A stretch of 64,000 bases of DNA from Anomaloglossus baeobatrachus. Its lineage: Eukaryota; Chordata; Amphibia; Anura; Aromobatidae. A program made the position numbers and the translations under genes. The stretch lies in the NCBI RefSeq assembly GCF_048569485.1, contig NC_134354.1:401784185-401848184 (forward strand), read 5' to 3'. The notes beneath the pieces were generated by a model. The model saw nothing but the letters and a program-made list of their open reading frames with translations, was not told the origin of the DNA and ran no database searches. Positions 22,441 through 33,434 of the stretch are shown piece by piece (position 1 is the stretch's first letter; every line of letters starts with the position of its first letter).

Positions 22441-22878
22441 ATGCCCATGTATGAAAAAAAGTCAACATTTACAGATGATGAACACAAAAAATACAGTATT
22501 GCATCATTTATAAACTGTGCTGCAACATATGTCGTGTACCGAGCAACTTGCACAACATGCAGCAAACATTATATTGGTTGCACATCACGTAATTTACACG
22601 AACGCATATCCGAACATTTGAATATCACAATCAATACAACGTCAGGTCAAATTACCAAACCCAGAGCCATGTCAGGTCTCACCAAGCATTTTTATGAAAT
22701 ACACAATGGTGACTTTTCAACCCTTGAGATCATTGGCATTGAAAGAGTTAACCGCCCTCATCGAGGTGGTGACTGGTTTCAGAAGCTCCTATATACAGAA
22801 GCCAAATTAATTTTAAAATTAAACGTACGCTTTCCCAAAGGTTTAAACTACCGCTCAGATTTGAGATATATTCAATAA
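22441..22878 (+). pseudogene. PLE-1 GIY-YIG endonuclease region
   Basis: The open segment encodes a GIY-YIG-type core: YVVYRATC, a CxxC pair preceding HYIGCTSRNL, an arginine-rich helix ERISEHL and a C-terminal KLLYTEAKLILKLN...GLN motif. Penelope-like elements use this domain to nick the target DNA. Length and position directly after the reverse transcriptase fit the family. Confidence 0.85.
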
Positions 22879-22959
22879 TACGACAACAAATACATATTTT
22901 ATAAACATTATCATACTCCACATTTGCGCACACGTGATTTTTTTATCACATAAAAAATG

Positions 22960-24074
22960 TATACAATTATTGGCTGTATATTATAGCCCTTATCATACCA
23001 GCATATACATGTTTTTCGCATTTTTTGTGCGACATAATCACATATATAAGCATGTAAACATACATACTGAATTTTTTTTTTCTTTTTTTTTTTTTTCTTT
23101 CCTTTACATATAACTACTGAATACTACCACTTGCGTTCATGCGATTTTTAATGTACGAAATTATATATATCTACTAAATACCGCATATTGCGCTCATACG
23201 AATTTTTAGCGCATTAAATAATAACCATTAACAGTATGTTACTGCTCCTACCATATTAATATATACACATGCACATATAAAGATTATTTGCGATATTCGT
23301 ATGATGCAAATATGTACACATATGCATATATACATACATATATATTGCGCACATGCGTTTTTTATGCATGTAATTATATACAACTATTATATTGTGCACA
23401 TGGGATTTTTTTATGCATAAAAAAAATATCTGACAGTACGCTATAGTTTTCATTACATCAGTATATACCTGAATATACATATATATTTGCGATACCCATA
23501 CGATGCAATTATGTACATATGCACATAAATATATATGCAAATACAGATACAAACGTATAATAGATATTAGTCATATCCACATCTATATTTGTTACTCTCC
23601 TTTTTCCTTGACATGTGTGGGAGTGCTATTTATTGAATCTGGATTATGTTTTTGGAGTGATATGGTTTTATATTCCAATATGTGTCTTTTTCCATACAGA
23701 TTTGTATTTATCCACTCTCTGCATGATGTGCCTACTAATTTGTCAGCTGTGATTTTCCTCTCCCCTCCCCACAGATTTGTTTTGCTTGCCAGTCTGTCCT
23801 GATGAAGGGAGCTGTGACTCCCGAAACGCGTTGACTTGATCTGTGTAATGAATAAAAGCAACATCAATCCATAATCTCCTGGATCGGCTGAGTCAGTGGC
23901 GCGGTTTGACATCCCTATCTACTACTCTCTGTTAACTCCCCACAGGGAGGCGTTTCCTAAACTTCCATTGTGAATTCTACTCTTGAGCATATAACATGTG
24001 GCCTTTCTTGGCATAAGCACCTATGACTAAGGACTACTTTTAAATTCACCGTCCGAAACGCGTAAGGTGTTTCA
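22960..24074 (+). repeat. PLE-1 right terminal repeat
   Basis: Inverted partner of 17504-18510. It contains an extra ~174-bp segment (about 23775-23948) absent from the left copy and bordered on both sides by CTCCCCACAG. The segment carries its own hammerhead-like core and ACGCGTTG sequence. The repeat ends at GAAACGCGTAAGGTGTTTCA, where the ~30-bp minisatellite resumes. Confidence 0.8.
23799..23830 (+). ncRNA. Hammerhead-ribozyme-like motif in PLE-1 terminal repeat
   Basis: CTGATGA, then a five-pair stem GGGAG/CTCCC around a CTGTGA loop, then GAAACG. These are the conserved core strands of hammerhead ribozymes in correct order, with one extra A before the stem. Penelope-like elements are known to carry minimal hammerheads in their terminal repeats. 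Stems I and III are not obvious by eye, so activity is doubtful. Confidence 0.55.
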
Positions 24075-25013
24075 TACTGTATTTAGGAGTATATGCGGGG
24101 GCTAATGCTGTATTTAGGAAGCTATGTGGGGGTCCATGTTGTATATAGGAGGCTATATGTGGTCTCTGCTGTATTTAGGAGGCTATGTGGGTGCTCATGC
24201 TGTATATAAAAGGCTATGTGGGGCTCAAAAATGTATATAGGATGCTATGTGGGGGTCATACCTTCTATAGTAGGCTACGTGTGGCTCATAATGTATATTG
24301 TAGACTATGTGGTGGCTCACACTGTATGTAGGAGGTTATGTGAGGGCTTATACTGTGTATAGGAGCTATGTGAGGGCTTATACTGTATTTAGAAGCCTAT
24401 GTGGGGGCTCAACCTGTATATAGGAAGCTATATGGGGCTCTTAATTTATATAGGATGCTATTTGGGGCTCAGAATTTACATAGGAGGCTATGTGGGGCTC
24501 AGAAATGTATATAGGAGGCTATGTAGGCCTCAAACAGTATATATGAGGGTAAGTGGTTCTCATACTGTATATATGAGGCTAAATTGGGCTCATAATGTAT
24601 ATTTGAGGCTATTGAGGCTATATGGGGGCTCATTCCATATATAGGAATCTATTTGGTGCTCATTTTGTGTTTGGGAGGCTATGTGCGAGCTTATACTCTA
24701 TTTGGAAGACTGCGGGGGCTCATAATGTATATGTGTGGCCATGTAAAGGCTCATACTGTATATAAGAGACTATGTTGAGGCTCATACTGTATATAGAGAG
24801 GCTATTTGGGGGGCTCATTCTGTATGTAGAGGACTGTGTAGGGGATCATACTGTATCCAGGCAACCCTGTGAGGGCTCATACTGTATATAGGAGACCTAT
24901 GTGTGTGCTCATATGGTATAAAGGGGGCTGTGTAAGGTCTCATCCTGAATATATGGAACTCTATGTGGGTTCATGCTGTATACAAGGGGGCTGCATGTGG
25001 GCTCATAGTATAC
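24075..25013 (+). repeat. ~30-bp minisatellite, main block
   Basis: About 30 units of GGAGGCTATGTGGGGGCTCA plus TACTGTATATA, 26-33 bp each, drifting. Same unit as 12945-13178. Confidence 0.95.
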
Positions 25014-25055
<42 letters not shown>

Positions 25056-25060
25056 TGCGG

Positions 25061-25091
<31 letters not shown>

Positions 25092-25100
25092 TGTGTGTGT
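25014..25100. repeat. TA-rich microsatellite
   Basis: Two (TA)n runs separated by CACACACTGCGG, followed by a short (TG)n. It adjoins the minisatellite. Confidence 0.9.
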
Positions 25101-25642
25101 GTATAGGGGGTGGCAGCACACTTAATTCTGCTCAATATTAAGTAATACAATTGTTATTAATATGAAATAATTATAATTAATATGCTAATATTTATTTTTG
25201 ACAGTGGATACAGATAATATTTACATTATTCACAAAACTAGTGCCAGACTGATATAAAGTAGGTTACAATATTTCCATATAGCATTACATCCTACATAGG
25301 TGAATACATTGTAGTAAATAATAAGAGGAGGGAAGTCATGCAGTTTGTGTGAAATTTACACAAGATAGAATACATAGCACGTACCTAGAGAAAGTATTCA
25401 TGAAAATTCTCTCAAGGAAGGCTGTTTTTCAAGAGAGGTGTGTTTTATAAGGATGTGGAAAGGATGCCTTCAGGTATAAAGTACAATATATTAATACGTG
25501 CAAGCCAATGCCCTTCAGGGTATATCACAACATAGCGTGCATACCTATAATCAAAGTGTGATAGAATTGCCTTACGGTGGTAAGGCGGTGGTCAATGCTA
25601 GCTGCAGGAAGACCGGTGTCTTTAAAAAGATTTAAAGAGATA
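25101..25642. other. Stretch with no recognised feature
   Basis: AT-rich DNA without a long frame. With 27275-27930 it forms the interrupted target of the Tc1 element and may belong to the Penelope-like remnant to the right, but I see no diagnostic motif. Confidence 0.35.
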
Positions 25643-25644
25643 TA

Positions 25645-27272
25645 CAGTCATATGAAAAAGTTTGGGTACCCCTATTAATGTTAACCTTTTTTCTTTATAA
25701 CAAATTGGGTTTTTGCAACAGCTATTTCAGTTTCATATATCTAATAACTGATGGACTCAGTAATATTTCTGGATTGAAATGAGGTTATTGTACTAACAGA
25801 AAATGTGCAATAAACAAAATTTGATCGGTGCAAAAGTATGGGCACCCTTATCAATTTCTTGATTTGAACACTCCTAACTACTTTTTACTGACTTACTAAA
25901 GCACTAAATTGGATTTGTAACCTCATTGAGCTTTGAACTTCATAGGCAGGTGTATCCAATCATGAGAAAAGGTATTTAAGGTGGCCACTTGCAAGTTGTT
26001 CTCCTATTTGAATCTCCTATGAAGAGTGGCATCATGGGCTCCTCCAAACAACACTCAAATGATCTGAAAACAAAGATTATTCAACATAGTTGTTCAGGGG
26101 AAGGATACAAAAAGTTGTCTCAGGGATTTAAACTGTCAGTTTCCACTGTGAGGAACATAGTAAGGAAATGGAAGAACACAGGTACCGTTCTTGTTAAGCC
26201 CAGAAGTGGCAGGCCAAGAAAAATATCAGAAAGGCAGAGAAGAAGAATGGTGAGAACAGTCAAGGACAATCCACAGACCACCTCCAAAGACTTGCAGCTT
26301 CATCTTGCTGCAGATGGTGTCAATGTGCATTGGTCAACAATACAGCGCACGTTGCACAAGGAGAAGCTGTATGGGAGAGTGATGCGAAAGAAGCCGTTTC
26401 TGCAAGCACGCCACAAACAGAGTCGCCTGAGGTATGCAAAAGCACATTTGGACAAGCCAGTTACATTTTGGAAGAAGGTCCTGTGGACTGATGAAACAAA
26501 GATTGAGTTGTTTGGTAATACAAAAAGGCGTTATACATGGAGGCAAAAAAACACGGCATTCCAAGAAAAGCACTTGCTACCCACAGTAAAATTTGGTGCA
26601 GGTTCCATCATGCTTTGGGGCTGTGTGGCCAATGCCGGCATCGGGAATCTTGTTAAAGTTGAGGGTCGCATGGATTCAACTCAGTATCAGCAGATTCTTG
26701 ACAATAATGTGCAAGAATCAGTGACGAAGTTGAAGTTACGCAGGGGATGAATATTTCAGCAAGACAATGATCCAAAACACCGCTCCAAATCTACTCAGGC
26801 ATTCATGCAGTGGAACAATTACAATGTTCTGGAATGGCCATCCCAATCCCCAGAGCTGAATATCATTGAAAATCTGTGGGATGATTTGAAGCGTGCCGTC
26901 CATGCTCCGCGACCATCAAACTTAACTGAACTGGAATTGTTTTGTAAACAGGAATGGTCAAATATACCTTCATCCAGGATCCAGGAACTCATTAAAAGCT
27001 ACAGGAAGCGACTATAGGCTGTTTTTTTTGCAAACGGAGGATCTACAAAATATTAATGTCACTTTTATGTTGAGGTGCCCTGGTCAAATTTTATTTAAAT
27101 GCGGATTGCACATTTTCTGTTAGTACAATAAACCTCATTTCAATCCAGAAATATTACTCAGTCCATCAGTTATTAGATATATGAAACTGAAATAGCTGTT
27201 GCAAAAACCCAAATTGTTATAAAGAAAAAAGGGTAACATTAATAGGGGTGCCTAAACGTTTTCATATGACTG
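25645..27272 (+). mobile_element. Full-length Tc1-like DNA transposon (Tc1-C)
   Basis: Inverted terminal repeats of about 200 bp start CAGTCATATGAAAAAGTTTGGG on the left and CAGTCATATGAAAACGTTTAGG on the right. Each side is flanked by TA (25643-25644, 27273-27274), the Tc1/mariner target duplication. The length of 1,628 bp is typical of intact Tc1 elements. The two ends differ at only a few positions, so the copy is fairly young. Confidence 0.95.
25989..27017 (+). pseudogene. Tc1-C transposase with one premature stop
   Basis: The frame spans 342 codons (327 if it starts at MGSSKQHSNDLK, 26034, the more usual start). The paired helix-turn-helix domain includes GYKKLSQGFKLSVSTVRNIVRKW, followed by a GRPRK linker. 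The catalytic triad is complete: D in WTDETKIELFG (26490), D in QQDNDPKH (26763) and E in NIIENLWDDLK, with 34 residues between the last two, so DD34E. One TGA at 26748-26750 sits where Tc1 proteins have tryptophan (RRG-W-IFQQD). The frame continues unbroken after it to the normal end SYRKRL. The protein would cut and paste its own TA-flanked ends. Confidence 0.92.
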
Positions 27273-27274
27273 TA

Positions 27275-27929
27275 TGGAGCACATCTATTTGAGTATACAT
27301 TGTTAACAAATATTCCCAATACCATACCTTATATCAAAAGCAGTAATGGTTGTAGATATGAAATCTTATTTTATCTTCAAGTAAATTGACTCAGTGCTCT
27401 ATATACAGTACATAGAAAGATTAATATTAATGTCAATACGCCTTGGTGTTACAGGTATGAACTGTTAATAAAAATATAGTGTCATACACACCTCGTATTG
27501 TGTATAATTGGTTAATACAATGTAGGTCAGGTTAAGACATGATAATAACTGTGCAGTGGAGATTGATGTCCAATATAGACAAAACTCCTAATATAGGGTA
27601 GTTGCATGAGTTAATGTTCCTATAGGTAAACGGTAGTTCTGTCAGTATCATATTATATAGACATCATGCAAATAAAAATGATAAGGGATCCAGAGAATAT
27701 AGGGGGATATGGACATGCAAAAAAGCCATTTATAGGATAGCCATGTTGCACATACCATGACTTAGGAAATATACAAAAAAAAATGCAGATTTAAGGTAGG
27801 GAAAAATATGTGACAAAATCATGTCTGATTATCAGTCATACCCGCTCTATATAATGGATGAATAGTTTAGAATAAACTCCATTAATGCAGTTACTTTAAA
27901 TATGTGTAAAAAGGATACACACACAAGGA
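27275..27929. other. Stretch with no recognised feature
   Basis: AT-rich, no frame above about 60 codons, no repeat termini recognised. Confidence 0.35.
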
Positions 27930-29602
27930 GTGCTATATTCAAAATCTGTAAATAGTTTATTGATACAAAAATCCACAAACATATCACATTTAAAATATCA
28001 TCATGTTACAGAATGATTATTGGGGGACTCCTAAAGAGGGAAGAGTAACCATGTGTCCAGTGGCAGTATATAAAGTTGGTTAATAAATTAAGGCATCTAG
28101 CGTGTGTGGATTAGTAATTAGATGTGCATGTTCTCATATAATATCCAGGCAAAGCTGGAGAGAGAGAAAGCACAGGATAATATTCTATGAACAGCTCATT
28201 GGAAAGTATATATTCAGTAGTATGGGGTTAAATACCCTGTATATGTAGCTCACCCATAAAAGTAGACTGCCAAGGTTCTTGCGACTGGGCACAATGGTGA
28301 TATCCAGACCCATTCCGCACGCACGTATTTCGTTGGCGGCTTCTTCAACAGAGGGGGGTAGATACCTTCCATGTTTCTATGGTCCATTTAAATCTATGCT
28401 GGGACATGTGTTGCTGATGTGATTAGGGCCTTCTCAGGTGGACGTCATTTATCGGGTATGGCGCATGCGTCGCAGCAGACATCCGGGAAAGACGCGCACA
28501 ACACCTGGCAGCACTCTGGCTGACGTGTTCGGGGAGAAATCTCCTGTTGACGTCATTAGAGCACACGCGTCAGCATATTAGAGTCCGCCGGGTGTATGCC
28601 CCCGAAAATGTCCGCTGCGGTGCATGCGCACTGCGAAGGAATGATCCACTTAGCTGTCCGTCTATCTCACTATATGGAGATCGGCTATCATGTGACATGC
28701 AGAGTATTTCAGGGGAGTGGTAAATATTACGTGAGTAAGTAAACCGCTGTAGGGAGATGACAAGTGATTGTTGAGATGGCATACATATCACATTCATATA
28801 AGGGTATTTGTAACAGATGTTCAAACAGATAAGTCATCACTTGGTAATATACAGTATATAAGTCTCACATTCATCATCCCAATGAGGGATAGCGGGTCTG
28901 GGTACATTCCATATTATGTGGGAGTTCCCACATCTTATATAGATGGGGAGCAGCCAAATAAACTGGAAACCCTGAGGAAATTGGTCTTTAAGAGAGCATC
29001 ATTAATAAGAGCCTGATTTTACATGAATGGTTTCACAATAATAATTAATATCCTTGAATAGCCAAATTATATAGTATATCTTAACGGCAATGTAATCAAA
29101 AAGAATAGTAAGTAACAATAGAGTGAAAAGATATACAGAAATATGGAATATAGCACCTAGTATAGCGGACAGTATTATTTTGGTGAAGTAATTGGATGAG
29201 TCCATATACTAAGACGTTTCTTTCCCGATTGCAACATGTCAGGGTTGTCGCAGTATTTCAAAGGATGGTAAGATGTTAAATACGACAATGTAGCTCATGA
29301 TGAATAGTTACTGAAAATTAAAAACATAGAAACAAAAAGACACAATTAAAAATGAATCATAAGGAAACAAATTACTTCCATAGTCAGAGAACTGGGCAAA
29401 TGGTGGATAGCTTATATTACAAAAAGGGGGCAAAACTTAGTTTTTCATCTAACCCATCGGGGGTCATAGTGCCTAAAGTGATAATCCACCGGCACTCCAA
29501 TTGTGCAAGTTGTTTCTTCAAATCCCCCCCTCTGATACCATGACTTAGGAAAGTCTGACTGATTGCATTGATTGCAGTACTGACCCAACTAAAAACCCAC
29601 AC
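27930..29602 (-). mobile_element. Penelope-like remnant (PLE-2)
   Basis: On the minus strand, 29602-29417 encodes GGDLKKQLAQLECRWIITLG then PDGLDEKLSFAPFL, the C-terminal tail that follows the GIY-YIG domain in Penelope-like proteins (compare GGDWFQKLLYTEAKLILKLN in PLE-1). Downstream on the same strand are terminal-repeat-type sequences: a CG-rich block with GACGTCA motifs (28430-28620) and a hammerhead-like stretch near 28326-28358. The reverse transcriptase is missing, so this is a 5'-truncated fossil copy. Confidence 0.7.
28326..28358 (-). ncRNA. Degenerate hammerhead-like motif in PLE-2
   Basis: The minus strand reads CTGTTGAAGAAGCCGCCAACGAAATACG. The order CUGnUGA, stem, GAAA is kept, but the core differs at one base and the stem is poor. 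Its position in the terminal region agrees with PLE-1. Confidence 0.4.
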
Positions 29603-32450
29603 TTTCCCCCTCTTAACCTAAAATAAGACATGACTGCGTGACATTGGATGTAAAAGGCCACAGCAGCCCCGTCTATTAACACCAAACAAGCAATAACATT
29701 TCATCCATAAACATAATAATATTCCATAAACATAACCACCAGCAAAGGAGGAGGGTAAATGAAGAGTCTATTATACATGATTGCAACACCAGCTCCACCA
29801 CGTGCCATCAGCCGCACCACATCGGTTCGAGGACACCCAGCCGAGTGTTGCCCAACCAAATCCCGCTGAGACCCAGCCCAGCAGGGACTCACGTTAACAT
29901 GCCCCGCTGTGTCCCAGCACAGCAGGGTCCCACGTTGACATATCCCGCTATGACCCAGCACAGCAGGGACTCACCTTAACCAAGTATACCATTGCACCAC
30001 CAGGGGAAACCCGTTCCTGCACTGGGTTTCCCCCCCCCGCGCTCTTTGTGGCACGTATGACACCTTGTACATGCGAGAACAACCAGAGCCGATACCACGG
30101 CTCCATTAACCAATGCCTTAAAATGAATACCAATCAGACTAAGCCGAACCCCAGTAGACCTCACAATTTACCAGACTCTCCAAAACTCCCCTATCCCAGA
30201 ACCATGTTCACCACATGACAGGCCGCACACAACACCTGTACCCAGCCGCTTCCAATGTCCGATCCTTCGCACAGCCAGCATGAACAGTCCCCAATGAGCA
30301 GCCTATGTCGCCGCCCCAATCCTGAAGGAATGGGAAGTGAACTCTGCCTCGTTGAGACCACAACACTGCAGGCACCTCCGAGAATGCATACAAAACCGAT
30401 AATTCAACAAAGCTGCCCTATCGCGATGACACAAAAAGGGGACCCACACGGGTTCCCTTAACCTCTGACACCTCTATGAAAAAACATGCCCTGTCACCCA
30501 ACCAAGCATGTCCCCAAAGGAGTGACCCTCTAGAAAAGACCACACGAGCACAACACCCAGGCGGGCAGACAAGGGCCCGAGGCGGAACAAGCATCTTGAT
30601 GTCCCGGCGCCCAAGTCATTTCCACCGTGTGCAGTACCACCACATCTGGTGGTCGTTCCTCCCAATGGGATAGCACCAATCCTGATATACCCTACTTCAT
30701 AGCCATACCAATCCCAAACCATTAAAACATACTGTCCACCCTAGTGACACCGAAACAAAGTCCGTCAAGACAAACCCCAGCTTAAAGGAACCCCATAACG
30801 TCACCAATGTGTCAAAAAATGCCCCTCATCCAAAAGAGGGTCCAAAATATCTAAAATAACAGGACACCTTACCTTCCGTGCACTGCCCAATCAGCATAGA
30901 CAACATATAAGACTTAGCGTGCAAACCGTGGCCCGCCAATAACCACGGCCAATCGTGCGCCTTAAACGCAGCCCCAAAACCCAGACAGGCAGCCTACACT
31001 GCCCCGTTCAACTAAATAGGACTCAAACTTATCTCCAAGATCGCCGCTATAATGCAAATCCGTTGAATACCCACTAGACCACAAGAAGGCGATAAGACTT
31101 GCCCTGCATACCCAAAGAAGTCTAACCTCACCAATTGAACACCATATGAGCAGCCTCCAGCTAACATCTAGCACCAGGCCCTAACCACTGGCAACCACCA
31201 GTCATACCCAAACCTTTCATCCTCCCCCAAACAAACTGCCTCGTGTTGCGAGCCACACACGTCGCTCTCCATTACATCCCGCAAACCCAACAGTTTAAAT
31301 ATAAGCTTATAAATTATAAAGATGGACACTAGCGCTTCCACAAGGAATGGGAAAGGGGCTATACTTAACTCTGGGGGTATGGAGGGATGCCGGGGGGGGG
31401 AACACAGGACTGAAAATATCAGTTAAATCTATAAAAAGGGGGGGAGGAAGGGAATGGAAGATGCAGGCAGTTGGCAGGGTCCGTGTAAACCTGTCTAAAA
31501 GAAGAAATAAATGAAAAATTAGCGCGGTAGTTTTTCATTTAAATATAAGCTTATGCCTGATAAACGATCAAGCCCTGCAAAAACGACCACCTCCTAACTC
31601 ACCCGGGCCAGCCAAATGGCAAAAACAATCTCTCCGTCAACCTGAACAGGCATAACCACCACGTGAGCCAGGTCCAGTCAAACAACAAAGGCAAAACTGC
31701 CACCCGTGACTTGTGCCACCATGCCAAACTATTCCCCCAAAACTATACTAATATTGTACCTCGGTTATAACATACCATGATGGCATGAAAAATCCAAAAG
31801 TTAAAACAAGACTGTCAAAGCCGAGCCATGACAACTCTGGCACCGGCAATAACCCAGTGATACGAATAATCAACGCAGCATTGAAAATACTGCCCCCCCC
31901 CAATGTCCCATGACCAATTTACGAATAAATTCCTCACGTCCCAGCAGCCCATAAAATCAGGGCTACTCAAAAAGGGGTGGGATCCAGGCATGCTGCATAT
32001 TGGCATGCCCGCCAATTTCAAGATCCAACCATGCCTTGTGGTACTAGGACCTCCCTTGAATGGCCACAAATCTTATCCCACTGTGCCGTCAAACCCCAGT
32101 CTTTGTTGAAATGATCTTTTTTCCACCCCAGTGACCACACCCTGCCATGTACAGAAACGAGAACCGCATTATGCAGCTCACGTGCGCTCACCCATGCACA
32201 TGCAAAAGCCAAGGTAAAATCCCTTCTACTGGTGCCTGTGCCCATCAGTGAGAAATCAACCACTGGGAAAAAGCCTACCAGCAGCATTAGCTAACCCCTC
32301 AATGGACTGCAAATCAAGCCAGTGAAACTATGTCAGTGATCAAAAGACCCATGGCAACGGACAAATCTCCAAAGTTAATCGCCAACCAGGAACCTTCCAG
32401 AATACCAGACTCTACTCAGATAACCAGCCACTGCTACACAGACAACGGCC
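29603..32450. other. Unclassified old repeat or unique DNA, left part
   Basis: C/A-rich on the plus strand (ACCCCAG, CAACC) with several moderately long minus-strand frames (30962-31174, 31815-32069, 32018-32287) that show no motif I recognise. Composition is even and unlike the AT-rich neighbours, suggesting one large ancient element. The hAT insertion at 32459 separates it from 37942-39560. Confidence 0.35.
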
Positions 32451-32750
32451 CTCAGAATCAGGGCTGTGGAGTCGGTAAACCAAACCTTCGACTCCAACTC
32501 CGACTCCGACTCCTCAATTTCTCTTGCACCGACTCCTACATATATTGCTTATAGTTAGGGGAAAAATTTATTGTAATACATGAACATGTGTATGAACATC
32601 AGACATTTAATAATTTTTATGATACAATAATCAAGATATTTGGATAGAACATAAAATATATTTATTGGAATACAACTTTAAAACACAAACTGTAATAAAT
32701 TGTAAATATGTAATACACTATGTAATATACAGTAGATTACATATATATCT

Positions 32751-32792
<42 letters not shown>

Positions 32793-33215
32793 CATATTGT
32801 ATTACATATTTACAATTTAGTAGTTTTTTGTGTTCTAAAGTTGTATTCCAATAAATATATTTTATGTTCTATCTAATTATCTTGATTATTGTATCATAAA
32901 AATAATTAAATGTCTAATGTTCACATTGTACTACAATACATTTTTCACTTAACCTCATAACGACGGCCGTACGACTTAAAGCGGCGGCAAAACAGGGTAC
33001 TCATTCTGTTCCGCCACTTTAAAGCGGCGGGCCGAAAAAACCTGTAGCGCCCCCCAGCGACCGAAAATCTCGGTGGTTTCAGCTACCGGGGGTAGCTGAG
33101 ACCCCCCAGATTATGAATCGGGTTGTTTTTTTTGGACCCCGATAATGTGATCGCCGGTATACACCGTATACTGACAAACACATGAAAAAAAAAGAAATGA
33201 CCGGTAAAACTGATT

Positions 33216-33265
33216 TCTTTTTCATCTGACGTGATCAAACATGTCAGATGAGAAAGAAATATAAA
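33216..33265. repeat. Hairpin with TGATCAAAC loop, first
   Basis: GATTTCTTTTTCATCTGAC and GTCAGATGAGAAAGAAAT pair around GTGATCAAACAT. It is one of two hairpins in this element that share the loop. Confidence 0.8.
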
Positions 33266-33386
33266 CCCCTAGTGCCCCTAAAACCCCCGGTACCGGAGAG
33301 TCCCCCCCCCCCCCTACCCCCCCCTCCGGAAGTCAAAATGGCGCCGAAGCGCACAGAAAACTGCCGCCGCCGCCGGCTCTGCATTA

Positions 33387-33434
33387 ATTTCCCTCCGATC
33401 TGAAATGATCAAACATTTCAGATCGGAGGGAAAT
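33387..33434. repeat. Hairpin with TGATCAAAC loop, second
   Basis: ATTTCCCTCCGATCTGAAAT and its perfect complement flank the loop GATCAAAC, giving a stem of more than 20 bp. Confidence 0.9.

Larger units (their letters stand above)
17504..24074 (+). mobile_element. Penelope-like element with inverted terminal repeats (PLE-1)
   Basis: The interior encodes a coiled-coil-like N-terminal part (about 18530-19095), a reverse transcriptase (about 20550-21860) with the Penelope-type YIDD box near 21719, and a GIY-YIG endonuclease near 22528 (YVVYRATC...HYIGCTSRNLHERISEHL). That pair defines Penelope-like elements. The two terminal repeats are in opposite orientation: 17504-18510 (minus) and about 22960-24074 (plus). 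The reading frame is disrupted in several places and by two TTAA elements (19102-19660, 19752-20550), so the copy is inactive. Confidence 0.85.

Noticed and set aside
24075-25013. Regularly spaced repeats considered as a CRISPR-like array
   Set aside because: Units are contiguous and drift along their whole length with no constant repeat and unique spacer; this is a eukaryotic minisatellite.
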